The notes: a model not told the origin generated them from the letters alone. Shown: positions 43,064 to 50,970, counted from the stretch's first letter. The stretch is 64,000 nt of DNA from JACRAV01 sp964571235 (GCA_964571235.1 CAZNAI010000004.1:1-64000), one strand, 5' to 3'. Numbers and translations: made by a program.

Positions 43064-43456
43064 TTGACGCGCATACTCCCCTACCTCCTCGCCTGGTTTG
43101 GGCTTCTCATTCTCGCTGTCATCAACGGCTCTATCCGCGATTTTGGGTATGGGCCGCGTATGTCGGAGCTGGCGGCGCATCAGATTTCGTGTGTCACCGG
43201 CATTGCGCTTTTTGCGGTCTTCACCTGGTTTTTCACCGGGTGGTTTCCGATTGCGTCGCGGTCGCAGGCGGTTCTGATCGGCACAATCTGGCTCGTGATG
43301 ACGGTCGCGTTTGAGTTTTTGTTTTTTCATTATGTGGGGCATAAGCCGTGGGGGGTGTTGTTGGCTGATTATAATATTTTCAACGGGCGGTTGTGGGTGT
43401 TGGTGCTGGCGTGGACCGCGGTGTCGCCGTGGGTGATGTGGAGGGTGAGGGGGTAA
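43064..43456 (+). CDS. Small multi-pass membrane protein, unknown function
   Basis: 130 residues with about four transmembrane helices (YLLAWFGLLILAVING, IALFAVFTWFFTGWFPI, VLIGTIWLVMTVAFEFLFF, LWVLVLAWTAVSPWVMW). The start is a TTG with only a weak upstream site. The N-terminal sequence has charged residues after helix one (SIRDFGYGPRMSELAAHQ). I recognise no family and no catalytic residues. It follows the orphan gene by 26 bases and is followed by a repeat-rich stretch. Confidence 0.6.
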   Translation: MTRILPYLLAWFGLLILAVINGSIRDFGYGPRMSELAAHQISCVTGIALFAVFTWFFTGWFPIASRSQAVLIGTIWLVMTVAFEFLFFHYVGHKPWGVLLADYNIFNGRLWVLVLAWTAVSPWVMWRVRG

Positions 43457-43491
43457 GACGGGAGGATGCCGGCCGTGCCTGGAAAAACAGA

Positions 43492-43535
43492 GTGATTGCT
43501 TCGGTCGCCCGAGGCGGGCGACACTCGCAATGACG
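43492..43535 (+). repeat. ATTGCTTCG/TCGCAATGAC repeat (copy 1)
   Basis: Outer arms ATTGCTTCGG and CTCGCAATGACG enclose a small hairpin (TCGCCC/GGGCGA). The same arms recur at 43967, 44174 and 47093 with different inner parts. Confidence 0.7.
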
Positions 43536-43547
43536 TCCACTGGGGGC

Positions 43548-43634
43548 GCAGATGAGGGAGTCTGTGGTGAACAGTCTAATCCCACCGCAAGCGGTGGGGC
43601 ACCAAGAACGGGCGAGCAGGATGCCTGCCGCGCA
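43548..43634 (+). repeat. 87-base direct repeat, copy 1
   Basis: 85 of 87 bases match 44022-44108 (hand alignment). It contains the palindrome CCCACCGCAAGCGGTGGG and the end AGGATGCCTGCCGCGCA. A degraded fragment with the same end lies at about 47145-47177. Confidence 0.85.
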
Positions 43635-43647
43635 TGGAGCTAAGAGA

Positions 43648-43674
43648 CGCCCTTCGACTCCGCTCAGGGCGACG
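43648..43674 (-). repeat. Dispersed palindromic repeat, CCTGAG/TCGAAGG type variant
   Basis: CGCCCTTCGACTCCGCTCAG followed by GGCG is a variant of the family at 19112 and 41379. Confidence 0.5.
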
Positions 43675-43966
43675 TTCCGATCAGCACAAATGCGGTTTGG
43701 GATTGAGATGCGGCGCGGCATCTTACAATTGTTAGCAGAGTGAGTGATTCTCTTCTGTCGGTCGGGATCCTTGCGATCCCGACACTTGTTTTCTCTTCGG
43801 TTGTCGGGACCGTAAAGGTCCCGACCTACAAGACCCAAGTACCGGTAGCTACTAAAGTGTCTTCACAGCTTTTGGGTGATCGCGTAGCGTCGGGCTGAGC
43901 GGAGTCGAAGCCCGTAATCCTAGGAGCCCACCCTAAAGGGTGGGTTACAAAGGCGAAGATGAAGAA

Positions 43967-44001
43967 GAGATTGCTTCGTCGAGGACTCCTCGCAACGACA
44001 G
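43967..44001 (+). repeat. ATTGCTTCG/TCGCAA repeat (copy 2)
   Basis: Arms ATTGCTTCGTCGA and CCTCGCAACGACAG around GGACT. It lies just upstream of the second 87-base repeat. Confidence 0.7.
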
Positions 44002-44021
44002 AAACACAATCCATTATCCGG

Positions 44022-44108
44022 GCAGATGAGGGAGTCTGTGGTGAACAGTCTAATCCCACCGCAAGCGGTGGGGCACCAAGAACGGGCAGGCAGGATGCCT
44101 GCCGCGCA
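44022..44108 (+). repeat. 87-base direct repeat, copy 2
   Basis: Second copy, 474 bases after the first in the same orientation, two mismatches. Confidence 0.85.
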
Positions 44109-44127
44109 CGGGAAAATCACACACCCT

Positions 44128-44154
44128 TGGATTCCCGCTTTCGCGGGAATGACA
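44128..44154 (-). repeat. Palindromic repeat R3 (ATTCCC hairpin)
   Basis: ATTCCCGC-TTTC-GCGGGAAT inside TGG...GACA. On the reverse strand the loop reads GAAA. It shares the TGTCA...TCCA frame of R1/R2 near the GIY-YIG gene. Confidence 0.8.
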
Positions 44155-44173
44155 TGGAGTCAATAAGAAGAAT

Positions 44174-44235
44174 AGAGATTGCTTCGGTCACGCCCCTTCG
44201 ACAGGCTCAGGGTGACGTGACACTCGCAATGACGG
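44174..44235 (+). repeat. ATTGCTTCG/TCGCAATGAC repeat (copy 3) with nested second repeat
   Basis: The outer arms are the same family as 43492. The interior is a CCTGAG/TCGAAGG-type element (44193-44216), so one repeat is inserted in, or replaces, the loop of another. Confidence 0.7.
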
Positions 44236-44248
44236 ATTCACACACCCT

Positions 44249-44275
44249 TGGATTCCCGCTTGCGCGGGAATGACA
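44249..44275 (-). repeat. Palindromic repeat R4 (ATTCCC hairpin)
   Basis: Same as R3 but with loop TTGC (GCAA on the reverse strand), so the GNRA pattern of the loop is kept. Confidence 0.8.
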
Positions 44276-44321
44276 TGGAGGGGCGGGAATGACAGGGAAT
44301 TAAGTGTCAACCAAAGGACTA

Positions 44322-44834
44322 TTACGCCGGGTGTTGTTTGCGGAAGGCGGCGATTTCGCGGCCGCCGGCGTCATCGGTAATCTGTGTGATCCAGATCCGG
44401 CAGGCTTGTTTGCCGTTCACTGTTTCGAGAATAACGGATTCGGCAAGGTAGTGTGTTTCCGTTGGTTTGTCGTTTGAGAGCGTCACACAGACAATCGAAC
44501 GATCAGGTGAAGTTGACACCGGTGGGCTATCAAAGTCGGCGCGGAAATCAAGCCAGCGGATATCAGCAGGGGTGGCGTGAAGCGGGGCGGTCAGCGATTG
44601 ATCGACTTTCCATTTCTTACGAGGCAACGAGACTTCGATAAAGAGCAGTTCACCGTTCTTGTCCATGTCGAACCGGACTGTTTCCGATTCGATACTTGAA
44701 AAAAAGCGGCGGTTGGTCGAGTAGCCGCCGATGGGAACGTAGAGCGAGTCTTCTTCCAGTTGATAAAAACCCCGTCCCGGTTGGTTTTTCCGGGAAGGGG
44801 GTGAGATGACAACTTTGAGCGTGGCGTTCGGCAT
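44322..44834 (-). CDS. Hypothetical protein, probably cytoplasmic
   Basis: 170 residues without signal peptide or membrane segment. Strands such as VRFDMDKNGELLFIEVSLP and VCVTLSNDKPTETHYLAESV suggest an all-beta fold. I recognise no family. It starts five bases after the cpoB-like gene ends, so it is cotranscribed with cpoB and pal on the minus strand. The C-terminus abuts the repeat region. Confidence 0.6.
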   Translation of the reverse strand: MPNATLKVVISPPSRKNQPGRGFYQLEEDSLYVPIGGYSTNRRFFSSIESETVRFDMDKNGELLFIEVSLPRKKWKVDQSLTAPLHATPADIRWLDFRADFDSPPVSTSPDRSIVCVTLSNDKPTETHYLAESVILETVNGKQACRIWITQITDDAGGREIAAFRKQHPA

Positions 44835-44839
44835 GAAGG

Positions 44840-45595
44840 CTACTTCAACTCTTTGAGACGATCCTCCGACTGCCGGGCCTCGAGTGTGCCTTTGTATTTG
44901 GTGGTGATGTTTTTGTAAATCTTGCGGGCTTCTTCTTTCTTGCCCAGTTCCTGCTTGGAGCGGGCGAGCTTGTACATCGTTTTGCGCACGATGGCGTCGT
45001 CGGTGTAGTGATCGAGCACATACTCGAATTCTTTGACCGCATCGGAGTATTTCTCAAGCGAATAATAGCAATCGCCAATCCAAAAATAAGCATTCGCCGA
45101 GTTTTCGTTCTTCGGGCAGGAGTCCAAGAATCCGCGGAACGCAGTGATCGCCTGCTCATATTTGGAACCGTGGACGAGCAGGAAAGCGTCGTCGTATGAA
45201 CCAATACAATCAGCCGACGGTTTGTTCAGATCGCCGCCCTGAGCGCCGGGAGAGGGGTTCACGATGACTCTTTGCTTTGACTGGGACATTTGATTGAGTT
45301 TGTCCATCAGCTCGTTGTAGTTGACCAGCAATTGCTGGATCCCCTGTTGGAGTTCGGAAACCGACGTGCGAATTTCGTTTGTCATCACGGCGTTGGAACG
45401 GGCGCCTTCGGTGATGATCGAATCCATCCGCTCCACCAGTCGCTGGGTCTCGGCATTCTGGCGTTGGATACCGTTGAGCGAATCTTTTACTTCGACAATA
45501 TCCCGCTTGGTGACACACCCGGAGAGGGTGAGTCCGAAACAGAAAGCCGCTGTCAGAACGACAGCGGCTTTTGCAAAATGACTATGAGTTTTCAT
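44840..45595 (-). CDS. cpoB: CpoB/YbgF-like TPR lipoprotein
   Basis: 251 residues: lipoprotein signal with lipobox LSGC27, a coiled-coil region (about residues 35-105, VKDSLNGIQRQNAETQRL), then TPR repeats (AITAFRGFLDSCPKNENSANA, AYFWIGDCYYSLEKY). In Tol-Pal systems CpoB helps coordinate envelope constriction with peptidoglycan synthesis. Its place directly after pal fits. The usual protein is soluble and periplasmic; here a lipid anchor is predicted. No tolQRAB genes lie in the window. Confidence 0.85.
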   Translation of the reverse strand: MKTHSHFAKAAVVLTAAFCFGLTLSGCVTKRDIVEVKDSLNGIQRQNAETQRLVERMDSIITEGARSNAVMTNEIRTSVSELQQGIQQLLVNYNELMDKLNQMSQSKQRVIVNPSPGAQGGDLNKPSADCIGSYDDAFLLVHGSKYEQAITAFRGFLDSCPKNENSANAYFWIGDCYYSLEKYSDAVKEFEYVLDHYTDDAIVRKTMYKLARSKQELGKKEEARKIYKNITTKYKGTLEARQSEDRLKELK

Positions 45596-45612
45596 TATCT
45601 GCGGCCTGCGCT

Positions 45613-46134
45613 TTACTGGGATACGACCCGGAATTCGGCGCGGCGATTTTTCGACCAGGCAGATTCATCGTGGCCGGCGTCGACCGGGCGTTCTTTGCCA
45701 TAGCTAATTACGCTTACTCGGCTGGACGAAACACCGAGACCGGTCAGGTAGTCCATGACGGCGTTGGCGCGTTTTTCGCCGAGCGAGAGATTGTATTCGA
45801 CTGTGCCGCGTTCGTCGCAGTGGCCTTCGATCTTGATTACCACCGTGGTGTACTTGACGAGAAGCGCGGCGTTGGCGTCAAGCGAGGCCTTGGCGTCGGG
45901 GCGGAGGTTGTATTTGTCGAAATCGAAATAGACAGTCTGGAGTTGCTCTTCGCGGAGCATTTCCTTGGGTTCTTCCTGCTTTGGCGGCTCGGGCTTGACT
46001 TCGGGCTTTTCGGTGGTAATCGGTTGTTCGGTTCCGGGGGTTACTTTCGTGCCTTTATCACCACCGCAGTTTACAAGTGAGAGCGATAGTAAAGCGGCCA
46101 GTGCCAGCAACCAGAAAATTTTTGCGTGCTTCAT
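45613..46134 (-). CDS. pal: Peptidoglycan-associated lipoprotein Pal
   Basis: 173 residues: lipobox LVNC23, a Pro/Glu-rich linker (EKPEVKPEPPKQEEPKE), and an OmpA C-terminal domain with TVYFDFDKYNLRPDA and GHCDERGTVEYNLSLGEKRA, which binds diaminopimelate in peptidoglycan. It tethers the outer membrane to the cell wall. AGGAAGGA lies six bases before the ATG. It heads the pal-cpoB-hypothetical transcription unit. Confidence 0.95.
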   Translation of the reverse strand: MKHAKIFWLLALAALLSLSLVNCGGDKGTKVTPGTEQPITTEKPEVKPEPPKQEEPKEMLREEQLQTVYFDFDKYNLRPDAKASLDANAALLVKYTTVVIKIEGHCDERGTVEYNLSLGEKRANAVMDYLTGLGVSSSRVSVISYGKERPVDAGHDESAWSKNRRAEFRVVSQ

Positions 46135-46560
46135 TTAGAATCCTTCCTACGTTTATAACAAACAATATTGTCTATGTTGGCGGACAAATCCTTATATGTG
46201 ACGAAGGTAGAAAGAGTTGCCATAGTTGGTCAACAAAAAATGGGGGGGGCAAAAGGCGCACAATTTGCGGTCGTATTGGCAAGCGGGGTAGGGGGTTAGG
46301 GGGAGGGGATGAATTTGCTTCGACGCGCACGTTACAATCCTTGCCAATCCGGCTCCCTCACTGTCATCCCGGCTCCTCTATTGTCATCCCGGCCGAAGAG
46401 CCGGGACCCAGTCCGTGACTTGAGAGAAATTGATGGTGTTGAATGATCTTGCTGGGCCCCGGATCGGCGAATCGCGCGACGCGCGATTCTTGTCCGGGGT
46501 GACACGTGGGGGAATGTTCGCTTAGAGGGAGAGTACCCCACCCGAAGGGTGGGATGGAAA
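46135..46560. other. Intergenic region with palindromes
   Basis: About 425 bases between pal and the osmC-like gene. It contains the pal 5' region with ACAATATTGT, a TGTCATCCCGGC repeat at 46382, and CCCCGGATC...GATTCTTGTCCGGGG-type arms near 46456-46500. No gene seen. Confidence 0.6.
46382..46411 (+). repeat. Palindromic repeat R6 (TGTCA hairpin variant)
   Basis: TGTCA, stem TCCCGGC/GCCGGGA, then CCCA. It has the same outer frame as R1/R2 but another stem and a six-base loop (CGAAGA). Confidence 0.6.
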
Positions 46561-47028
46561 TCACTCAGTACGGGGTTCGATCAGGATTTCGGATTTGACG
46601 GAGTTAGCGATATAACAAAGTTTGTGCGACTGGTGATGAATCTTTTCAAGATCTGTGGTAGTGGGGAGTTCGGCGCCGGAGAAGTTCACGAGCGGTCGCA
46701 GAACCACGCGGGTCATCGCAATGACGCCTTCGGCGTTTTTCTCCATCGTGCCGACCGCTTCGTCTACATAGGAATCTACAACAAACCCTCGTTTGGCGCA
46801 GAGCGCGACAAAGAAAAGCATATGACAACTGGAAAGCGACGCGACCAATGCTTCCTCGGGGTCGACCGCGTTTTCAACCGACAGTGGTAGTGGGACTACT
46901 TGGGGCGAGGACGAGGCGGGGATTTCGATGCCGCCGTCGAAATGCCAGGTGTGGCCGCGCGAGTATTTGTTGTCGGTGAAGGGCGCGCCGTTGCGTTGCC
47001 ATCTGATAGTCGCGGTGTAGGTGGACAT
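46561..47028 (-). CDS. OsmC-family peroxiredoxin-like protein
   Basis: 155 residues of the OsmC/Ohr fold. The two redox cysteines expected in the family appear as LSSCHMLFF (first, in the central helix) and HKLCYIANS (second). The protein begins with TATIRWQRNG and has VDPEEALVASLSSC, typical of OsmC-like (YhfA-type) proteins that reduce organic peroxides. There is no clear RBS. Confidence 0.85.
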   Translation of the reverse strand: MSTYTATIRWQRNGAPFTDNKYSRGHTWHFDGGIEIPASSSPQVVPLPLSVENAVDPEEALVASLSSCHMLFFVALCAKRGFVVDSYVDEAVGTMEKNAEGVIAMTRVVLRPLVNFSGAELPTTTDLEKIHHQSHKLCYIANSVKSEILIEPRTE

Positions 47029-47092
47029 GGGGGGAAGAAAGCGAGAGGACAGTGGGGTGTCAACTGGGGCGGGTCACCAAGGGGAAGAGAGA

Positions 47093-47127
47093 CGAGATTG
47101 CTTCGTCGAAGACTCCTCGCAACGACA
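47093..47127 (+). repeat. ATTGCTTCG/TCGCAA repeat (copy 4)
   Basis: Same arms as copy 2 at 43967 (GAGATTGCTTCGTCGA and CTCCTCGCAACGACAG). Confidence 0.7.
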
Positions 47128-47269
47128 GCGAGGTAGTCCGTTATACGGGCAGACGAGGGCGTCTGCCGCGCACGGGATCTCACACCCTTGGAATGCGTTA
47201 GGTCTCGCTCCGTTGTCGCCGAGGCTAGGACCTGACGCAACCACAACGGATTTGCTGTTCATACACCCT

Positions 47270-47296
47270 TGGATTCCCGCTTTCGCGGGAATGACA
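47270..47296 (-). repeat. Palindromic repeat R5 (ATTCCC hairpin)
   Basis: Identical in core to R3: ATTCCCGC-TTTC-GCGGGAAT flanked by TGG and GACA. Confidence 0.8.
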
Positions 47297-47492
47297 AGGA
47301 GGAGCGGGAATGACAAGGTGGGGGAAATGACAGGGAATCATGCCCGTACATGCCCGGCAACCTTTTCCCTTGCCCTTTGGCAGTGTGGGGGGTAAACTAT
47401 AGGGCTTTTTGGCCGACATAATCCTTATCGCACGGAAGCGGCCCGACGGCTCCCGGTCGTCCGGCCTAAGCAATAGGATAAAGGGACTTACT

Positions 47493-48521
47493 TTGGGATT
47501 CTTCGATTTTTTCGCCAACGATATCGGTATCGATCTCGGCACCGCCAACACACTGGTCTTTTTGGCCAATCAGGGGATTGTGCTCAATGAGCCGTCGGTG
47601 GTGGCTGTCGAAAAAGGAACCGGCAAGATTTTAGCGGTCGGTTCGGCCGCCAAAGAAATGACCGGCCGCACGCCGGGTGGGATCGAGGCGATTCGTCCGC
47701 TCAAGGATGGTGTGATCGCTGATTTCGAAATGTCGGAAAAGCTGATCGCTGATTTTATCCGCAGAGTTGTAAAACACAAATACCTGATGAAACCCCGGGT
47801 GGTTATTTCAGTGCCGTCGGGGATAACCGAAGTTGAAAAACGCGCAGTGCGTGACTCGGCAGAAAACGCCGGCGCACGCGAAGTGTTTCTCCTTCAGGAA
47901 CCAATGGCCGCCGCGATTGGCGTCGGGCTGGCGGTGGATCAACCGACCGGGATCATGATTATCGATATTGGAGGCGGGACCTCGGAAATTGCTGTTATCG
48001 CGCTTAATGGCATTGTGAACGATACTTCGATTCGTGTCGCCGGCGATGAATTCAACGACGCGATCGTGAACTACCTAAAAAAGAATTACAATCTCTTGAT
48101 TGGCGAGCTAACGGCTGAAGATATCAAGATCAAAATCGGTTCGGCCTTCCCGATGGAGAAAGAACTGTCGATGGAAATCCGCGGGCGCGATTTAGTGGCA
48201 GGAATTCCCAAGAATCTGAAACTCTCGTCGGTGCAGGTGCGAGAGGCGCTGGCGGAAACCGTTGATATCGTGATCGAGGCGGTGCGTCAGGCGCTTGAGC
48301 AGACTCCGCCGGAATTGGCCGCTGATATTTTGGATCGCGGAATAATTCTTACCGGTGGCGGCGCGCTGTTGCGCGGGCTTGACAAGCGGCTCCGGCAGGA
48401 AACGAATCTCCCGGTCCATGTCGCCGAGGATCCGCTGACCTGCGTGGTTCGGGGGACCGGGAAAGTAATCGAGGATTTTCCTAAATACGCAAAAGTTCTG
48501 GAGCGCAGTCGCAAAGACTGA
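47493..48521 (+). CDS. mreB: Rod-shape-determining protein MreB
   Basis: Actin-like ATPase forming membrane-bound filaments that direct cell-wall elongation. The phosphate loops are GIDLGTANTLVFL and IDIGGGTSEIAV, and TGGGALLRGLDKRL the adenosine motif. TTG at 47493 is chosen: it gives (M)GFFDFFANDIG, the usual MreB N-terminus, and AAAGGGAC lies six bases upstream. The frame is open further upstream to another TTG at 47409. mreC and mreD do not follow; a terminator and a sigma gene do. Confidence 0.95.
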   Translation: MGFFDFFANDIGIDLGTANTLVFLANQGIVLNEPSVVAVEKGTGKILAVGSAAKEMTGRTPGGIEAIRPLKDGVIADFEMSEKLIADFIRRVVKHKYLMKPRVVISVPSGITEVEKRAVRDSAENAGAREVFLLQEPMAAAIGVGLAVDQPTGIMIIDIGGGTSEIAVIALNGIVNDTSIRVAGDEFNDAIVNYLKKNYNLLIGELTAEDIKIKIGSAFPMEKELSMEIRGRDLVAGIPKNLKLSSVQVREALAETVDIVIEAVRQALEQTPPELAADILDRGIILTGGGALLRGLDKRLRQETNLPVHVAEDPLTCVVRGTGKVIEDFPKYAKVLERSRKD

Positions 48522-48541
48522 CAACGACTTACGCGATTTTT

Positions 48542-48571
48542 GGCCCGGCCTTCGCCGGGCCTTTTCTTTTT
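48542..48571 (+). terminator. Rho-independent terminator of mreB
   Basis: Stem GGCCCGGC (48542-48549) / GCCGGGCC (48554-48561), loop CTTC, then TTTTCTTTTT. Confidence 0.9.
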
Positions 48572-48621
48572 GAGTAATCTTTTGTTTGGACAGAGCGGTC
48601 TTGTAGATAGAACATGAAGGT

Positions 48622-49185
48622 ATGGCAAGTAGCGATGATCCAAAACTTGATGAACTGGCGAGATTAGCTCAGGGGGGCGACCGTCAGGCCTTTGGTGACT
48701 TAATGAGAAGACTGATGAATCCTGTGATGGCGTTGACATACAGAATGACCGGCGACCGCGACGCGGCCTCGGACTTGGCACAAGAAACATTTGTGCGGGC
48801 CTGGCGTGAGATCGGCCAGTACAAAGGTGAAGGGCCGGTGCGAAGCTGGATTTGGAAAATCGCCGCGACCAGATCACTCAATTATATCGAGTCGCGTTCG
48901 ACGCGCGTACGATTAGAAGCCAATGCGGCGCCCGATGAGATCTACAATACACCGGGCGCTCATCGTGAGCTGGAACAGGAAGAGCTTCGCAAAGGGATGC
49001 TCAAATTTCTTGAGACTCTCCCCCCTCAACAGCGGTTGGCCTTTGATCTGAGATTTTATCAGCAGTTGTCATTTGAAGAAATATCGGTTGTTATGGAACG
49101 GGCGCTGGGGACTGTCAAGACCCTCTATCGCGAGGCGGTTGAGAAATTGCGCCGTCATGCGGTCGCAGAAGGGTGGCGGTCATGA
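48622..49185 (+). CDS. ECF-type RNA polymerase sigma factor
   Basis: 187 residues with sigma region 2 (LAQETFVRAWREIGQY, SWIWKIAATRSLNYI) and region 4 (LPPQQRLAFDLRFYQQLSFEEI). No other domain is present. A downstream anti-sigma factor overlaps its stop by four bases (ATGA), so the two are produced in a fixed ratio. The last two genes of the unit encode CpxP/Spy-like proteins, suggesting control of an envelope or metal stress response. The target promoters cannot be inferred here. Confidence 0.9.
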   Translation: MASSDDPKLDELARLAQGGDRQAFGDLMRRLMNPVMALTYRMTGDRDAASDLAQETFVRAWREIGQYKGEGPVRSWIWKIAATRSLNYIESRSTRVRLEANAAPDEIYNTPGAHRELEQEELRKGMLKFLETLPPQQRLAFDLRFYQQLSFEEISVVMERALGTVKTLYREAVEKLRRHAVAEGWRS

Positions 49186-49730
49186 GCTGTACTCATTTCC
49201 GGGAAATGCTGATCGATCAGTTCGGACAATCCGATCTGACGTCAGAGCTAACAGGGCATCTGGAGATTTGTGTCGAGTGCCGTAGACTCTGGGAAGAGTT
49301 ACGCGGACTTCAGTCGGAGATGGGAGCAAATACCGATTCGTTTCCATCGGCTCACGAATCTGAGCGCGTAGCCAGATTGGTCGATGAGCAGATTCTCTCG
49401 GAAACGCAAACGACCGATCTGCGCCGTGTGAGCTGGTTCAGATATGCGGCGGTGGCGGCGACGGTTGCGATTGTGTCCATCAGCACGGTGGTGTGGAAAA
49501 TGTCCGGCAACTCGGCGCTGGTAGTGACCGGCGTTGATACGGTAGGACAGACAATAGACAGTACCACAACCGATACCGAGGAGGACTTTTCGGTTGATGC
49601 GGTGGCAACTCTGCTTGAGGACTACGCCGGACACGGTTCGTTTACCGCCGGCGAAAATCTTTTGGGTGATCTGACAGATGAAGAAGCCGCTTATTTGGAA
49701 TCCAAGATGAGTGTGGGAGATATTTTGTGA
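49182..49730 (+). CDS. Anti-sigma factor with zinc-finger-like (ZAS) domain
   Basis: 182 residues. The N-terminal HLEICVECRRL fits the H-x3-C-x2-C ZAS motif, with another Cys near the start (SCTHF). A transmembrane helix (YAAVAATVAIVSISTVVWKM, about residues 87-106) leads to a periplasmic part. It should hold the sigma factor at the membrane until a signal releases it. It overlaps the preceding and following genes. Confidence 0.82.
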   Translation: MSCTHFREMLIDQFGQSDLTSELTGHLEICVECRRLWEELRGLQSEMGANTDSFPSAHESERVARLVDEQILSETQTTDLRRVSWFRYAAVAATVAIVSISTVVWKMSGNSALVVTGVDTVGQTIDSTTTDTEEDFSVDAVATLLEDYAGHGSFTAGENLLGDLTDEEAAYLESKMSVGDIL

Positions 49731-50356
49731 AAACAGAGGCAAGACGATTTGTGTTACTACTGCCCGCGCCAATGATACTGGCCGCTTTACTAGTGTCGCC
49801 GCTCCTGGCCGAGAATGGAGAAGAACAACAGGGGGCCGGCCAACCCCCGAACTTCGATCGTCCACTGTTTTATGCGCAACAGGAACCGGGTCGGATGCGC
49901 AATCAGCAATTGAGAAAGGAAATGGAGCAAGGAGGACAGCGCAAGCATATCGAGCAATTGCGCCTGCTCAAACTTCTCGAAGTTCTTGATCTGACAGAAG
50001 AGCAACAACCCAAATTCATGAGCGCTTTTACCGGCATGCGCAAGAATCTGCGGGAGTTGGACGATCGCAAGAGTGCGGTGATCGAGCTCCTTTCAGAGGA
50101 ACTCAAATCGTCAAAGCCCGATGACCGGAAAATCAACGGCATGGTTGACAGTGTGCTCAGGGTCGAAGCCGACAAGCGGCGGACGATCCGGACGTTTGTT
50201 GACGACATGCGCGTCACGCTGACACCTGTTCAAATCGGACGGCTAATTGTATTCACCGAACGATTCGAGTTCGAACTGCTGGAGAGGGTCCGGGAATTTC
50301 GCGAACGGATGCGCGACGACGAAAATGGTCCGGGCGGACGAGGCCGGGGCCTGTAA
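49727..50356 (+). CDS. Periplasmic helical protein, CpxP/CnrX-like
   Basis: 209 residues with a signal peptide (LLLPAPMILAALLVSPLLA). The mature part is mostly alpha-helical and charged (LLKLLEVLDLTEEQQPKF is LTxxQ-like), with a second helical hairpin at the C-terminus and a glycine-rich tail. The GTG start overlaps the anti-sigma stop. In CnrYXH-type systems a similar protein senses metals and tells the anti-sigma; that role is inference. Confidence 0.65.
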   Translation: MKTEARRFVLLLPAPMILAALLVSPLLAENGEEQQGAGQPPNFDRPLFYAQQEPGRMRNQQLRKEMEQGGQRKHIEQLRLLKLLEVLDLTEEQQPKFMSAFTGMRKNLRELDDRKSAVIELLSEELKSSKPDDRKINGMVDSVLRVEADKRRTIRTFVDDMRVTLTPVQIGRLIVFTERFEFELLERVREFRERMRDDENGPGGRGRGL

Positions 50357-50385
50357 TAAACGCTACGTAACTGAAGGAGACCGAT

Positions 50386-50970
50386 ATGAAACTCATGACA
50401 GTATGTGTAATAAGCGCGGCACTACTTTGTTCGCCGCTGGTGGGCGCCCAGCCGGGGCCGGGAAGCGGCAATGAACCGGGCGGTCCGGCCTGTATGATGT
50501 CCGGCGGCCACGCCAAGATGGCGCGAGGCAAAGGTATGCGGATGCACGGCCGCAGGGGCCAGATGAGAATGGAAATGGCGGCTAAACTGGAATTGACTGA
50601 CGACCAAAAGGCTAAGATGGAAAAACTGCGCGACGATTTTCAGATGCTGATGATCGATCAGCAGGCGAAAGTACGTAAAGCGCAAATTCAGATGCGCCAG
50701 TTGCGCCGTGATGACAAAGCGTCGGTTAGTGCGGTCGAAGCCCAAATTGACCAGATCGCGAAACTCCGGGCCGAGAGCGCCAAGATGCGGTACCGTCATC
50801 ACACCGAAATGCGTAGCATTTTGACTGACAAGCAAAAGGAACAGCTCAAAGAGATCGGTCCACGCGGTCATCGTGGAATGCGAGGAGAGATGTTCGACGG
50901 TGACGACGGCGACGATGAAGACAGTGCAGGCGAGTTTGATGTCCAGGCCCCTGATGGCGAGGAAGGGTGA
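50386..50970 (+). CDS. Spy/CpxP-like Met- and His-rich periplasmic protein
   Basis: 194 residues with a signal peptide (VCVISAALLCSPLVGAQ). The N-terminal mature part is rich in Met, His and Gly (CMMSGGHAKMARGKGMRMHG, then MRMEMA), then LTxxQ-type helices (LELTDDQKAKM, ILTDKQKEQLKEI), and an acidic tail (DGDDGDDED). Met/His-rich periplasmic proteins of this kind bind copper or zinc; the exact metal is not evident. RBS is AAGGAG. A strong terminator follows. Confidence 0.7.
   Translation: MKLMTVCVISAALLCSPLVGAQPGPGSGNEPGGPACMMSGGHAKMARGKGMRMHGRRGQMRMEMAAKLELTDDQKAKMEKLRDDFQMLMIDQQAKVRKAQIQMRQLRRDDKASVSAVEAQIDQIAKLRAESAKMRYRHHTEMRSILTDKQKEQLKEIGPRGHRGMRGEMFDGDDGDDEDSAGEFDVQAPDGEEG

Larger units (their letters stand above)
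43457..44321. other. Repeat-rich intergenic patchwork
   Basis: About 865 bases with no credible gene, built of several repeat families: two 87-base direct repeats, ATTGCTTCG...TCGCAATGAC elements, CCTGAG/TCGAAGG elements, and ATTCCCGC hairpins. Other palindromes include GGTCGGGAT/ATCCCGAC-like arms near 43759-43830 and CCCACC/GGTGGG pairs. Open frames here are repeat translations, not genes. Confidence 0.8.
47029..47492. other. Repeat-containing upstream region of mreB
   Basis: Holds an ATTGCTTCG/TCGCAA repeat at 47093, a fragment of the 87-base repeat (about 47145-47177), the ATTCCC hairpin at 47270 and A/T-poor spacer. The mreB leader follows: AAAGGGAC lies about six bases before the TTG start. 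Confidence 0.65.

Noticed and set aside
43457..44321. Possible CRISPR array or small genes in the repeat region
   Set aside because: The repeats are of several families, unevenly spaced, without regular spacers or cas genes. The open frames are translations of the repeats.
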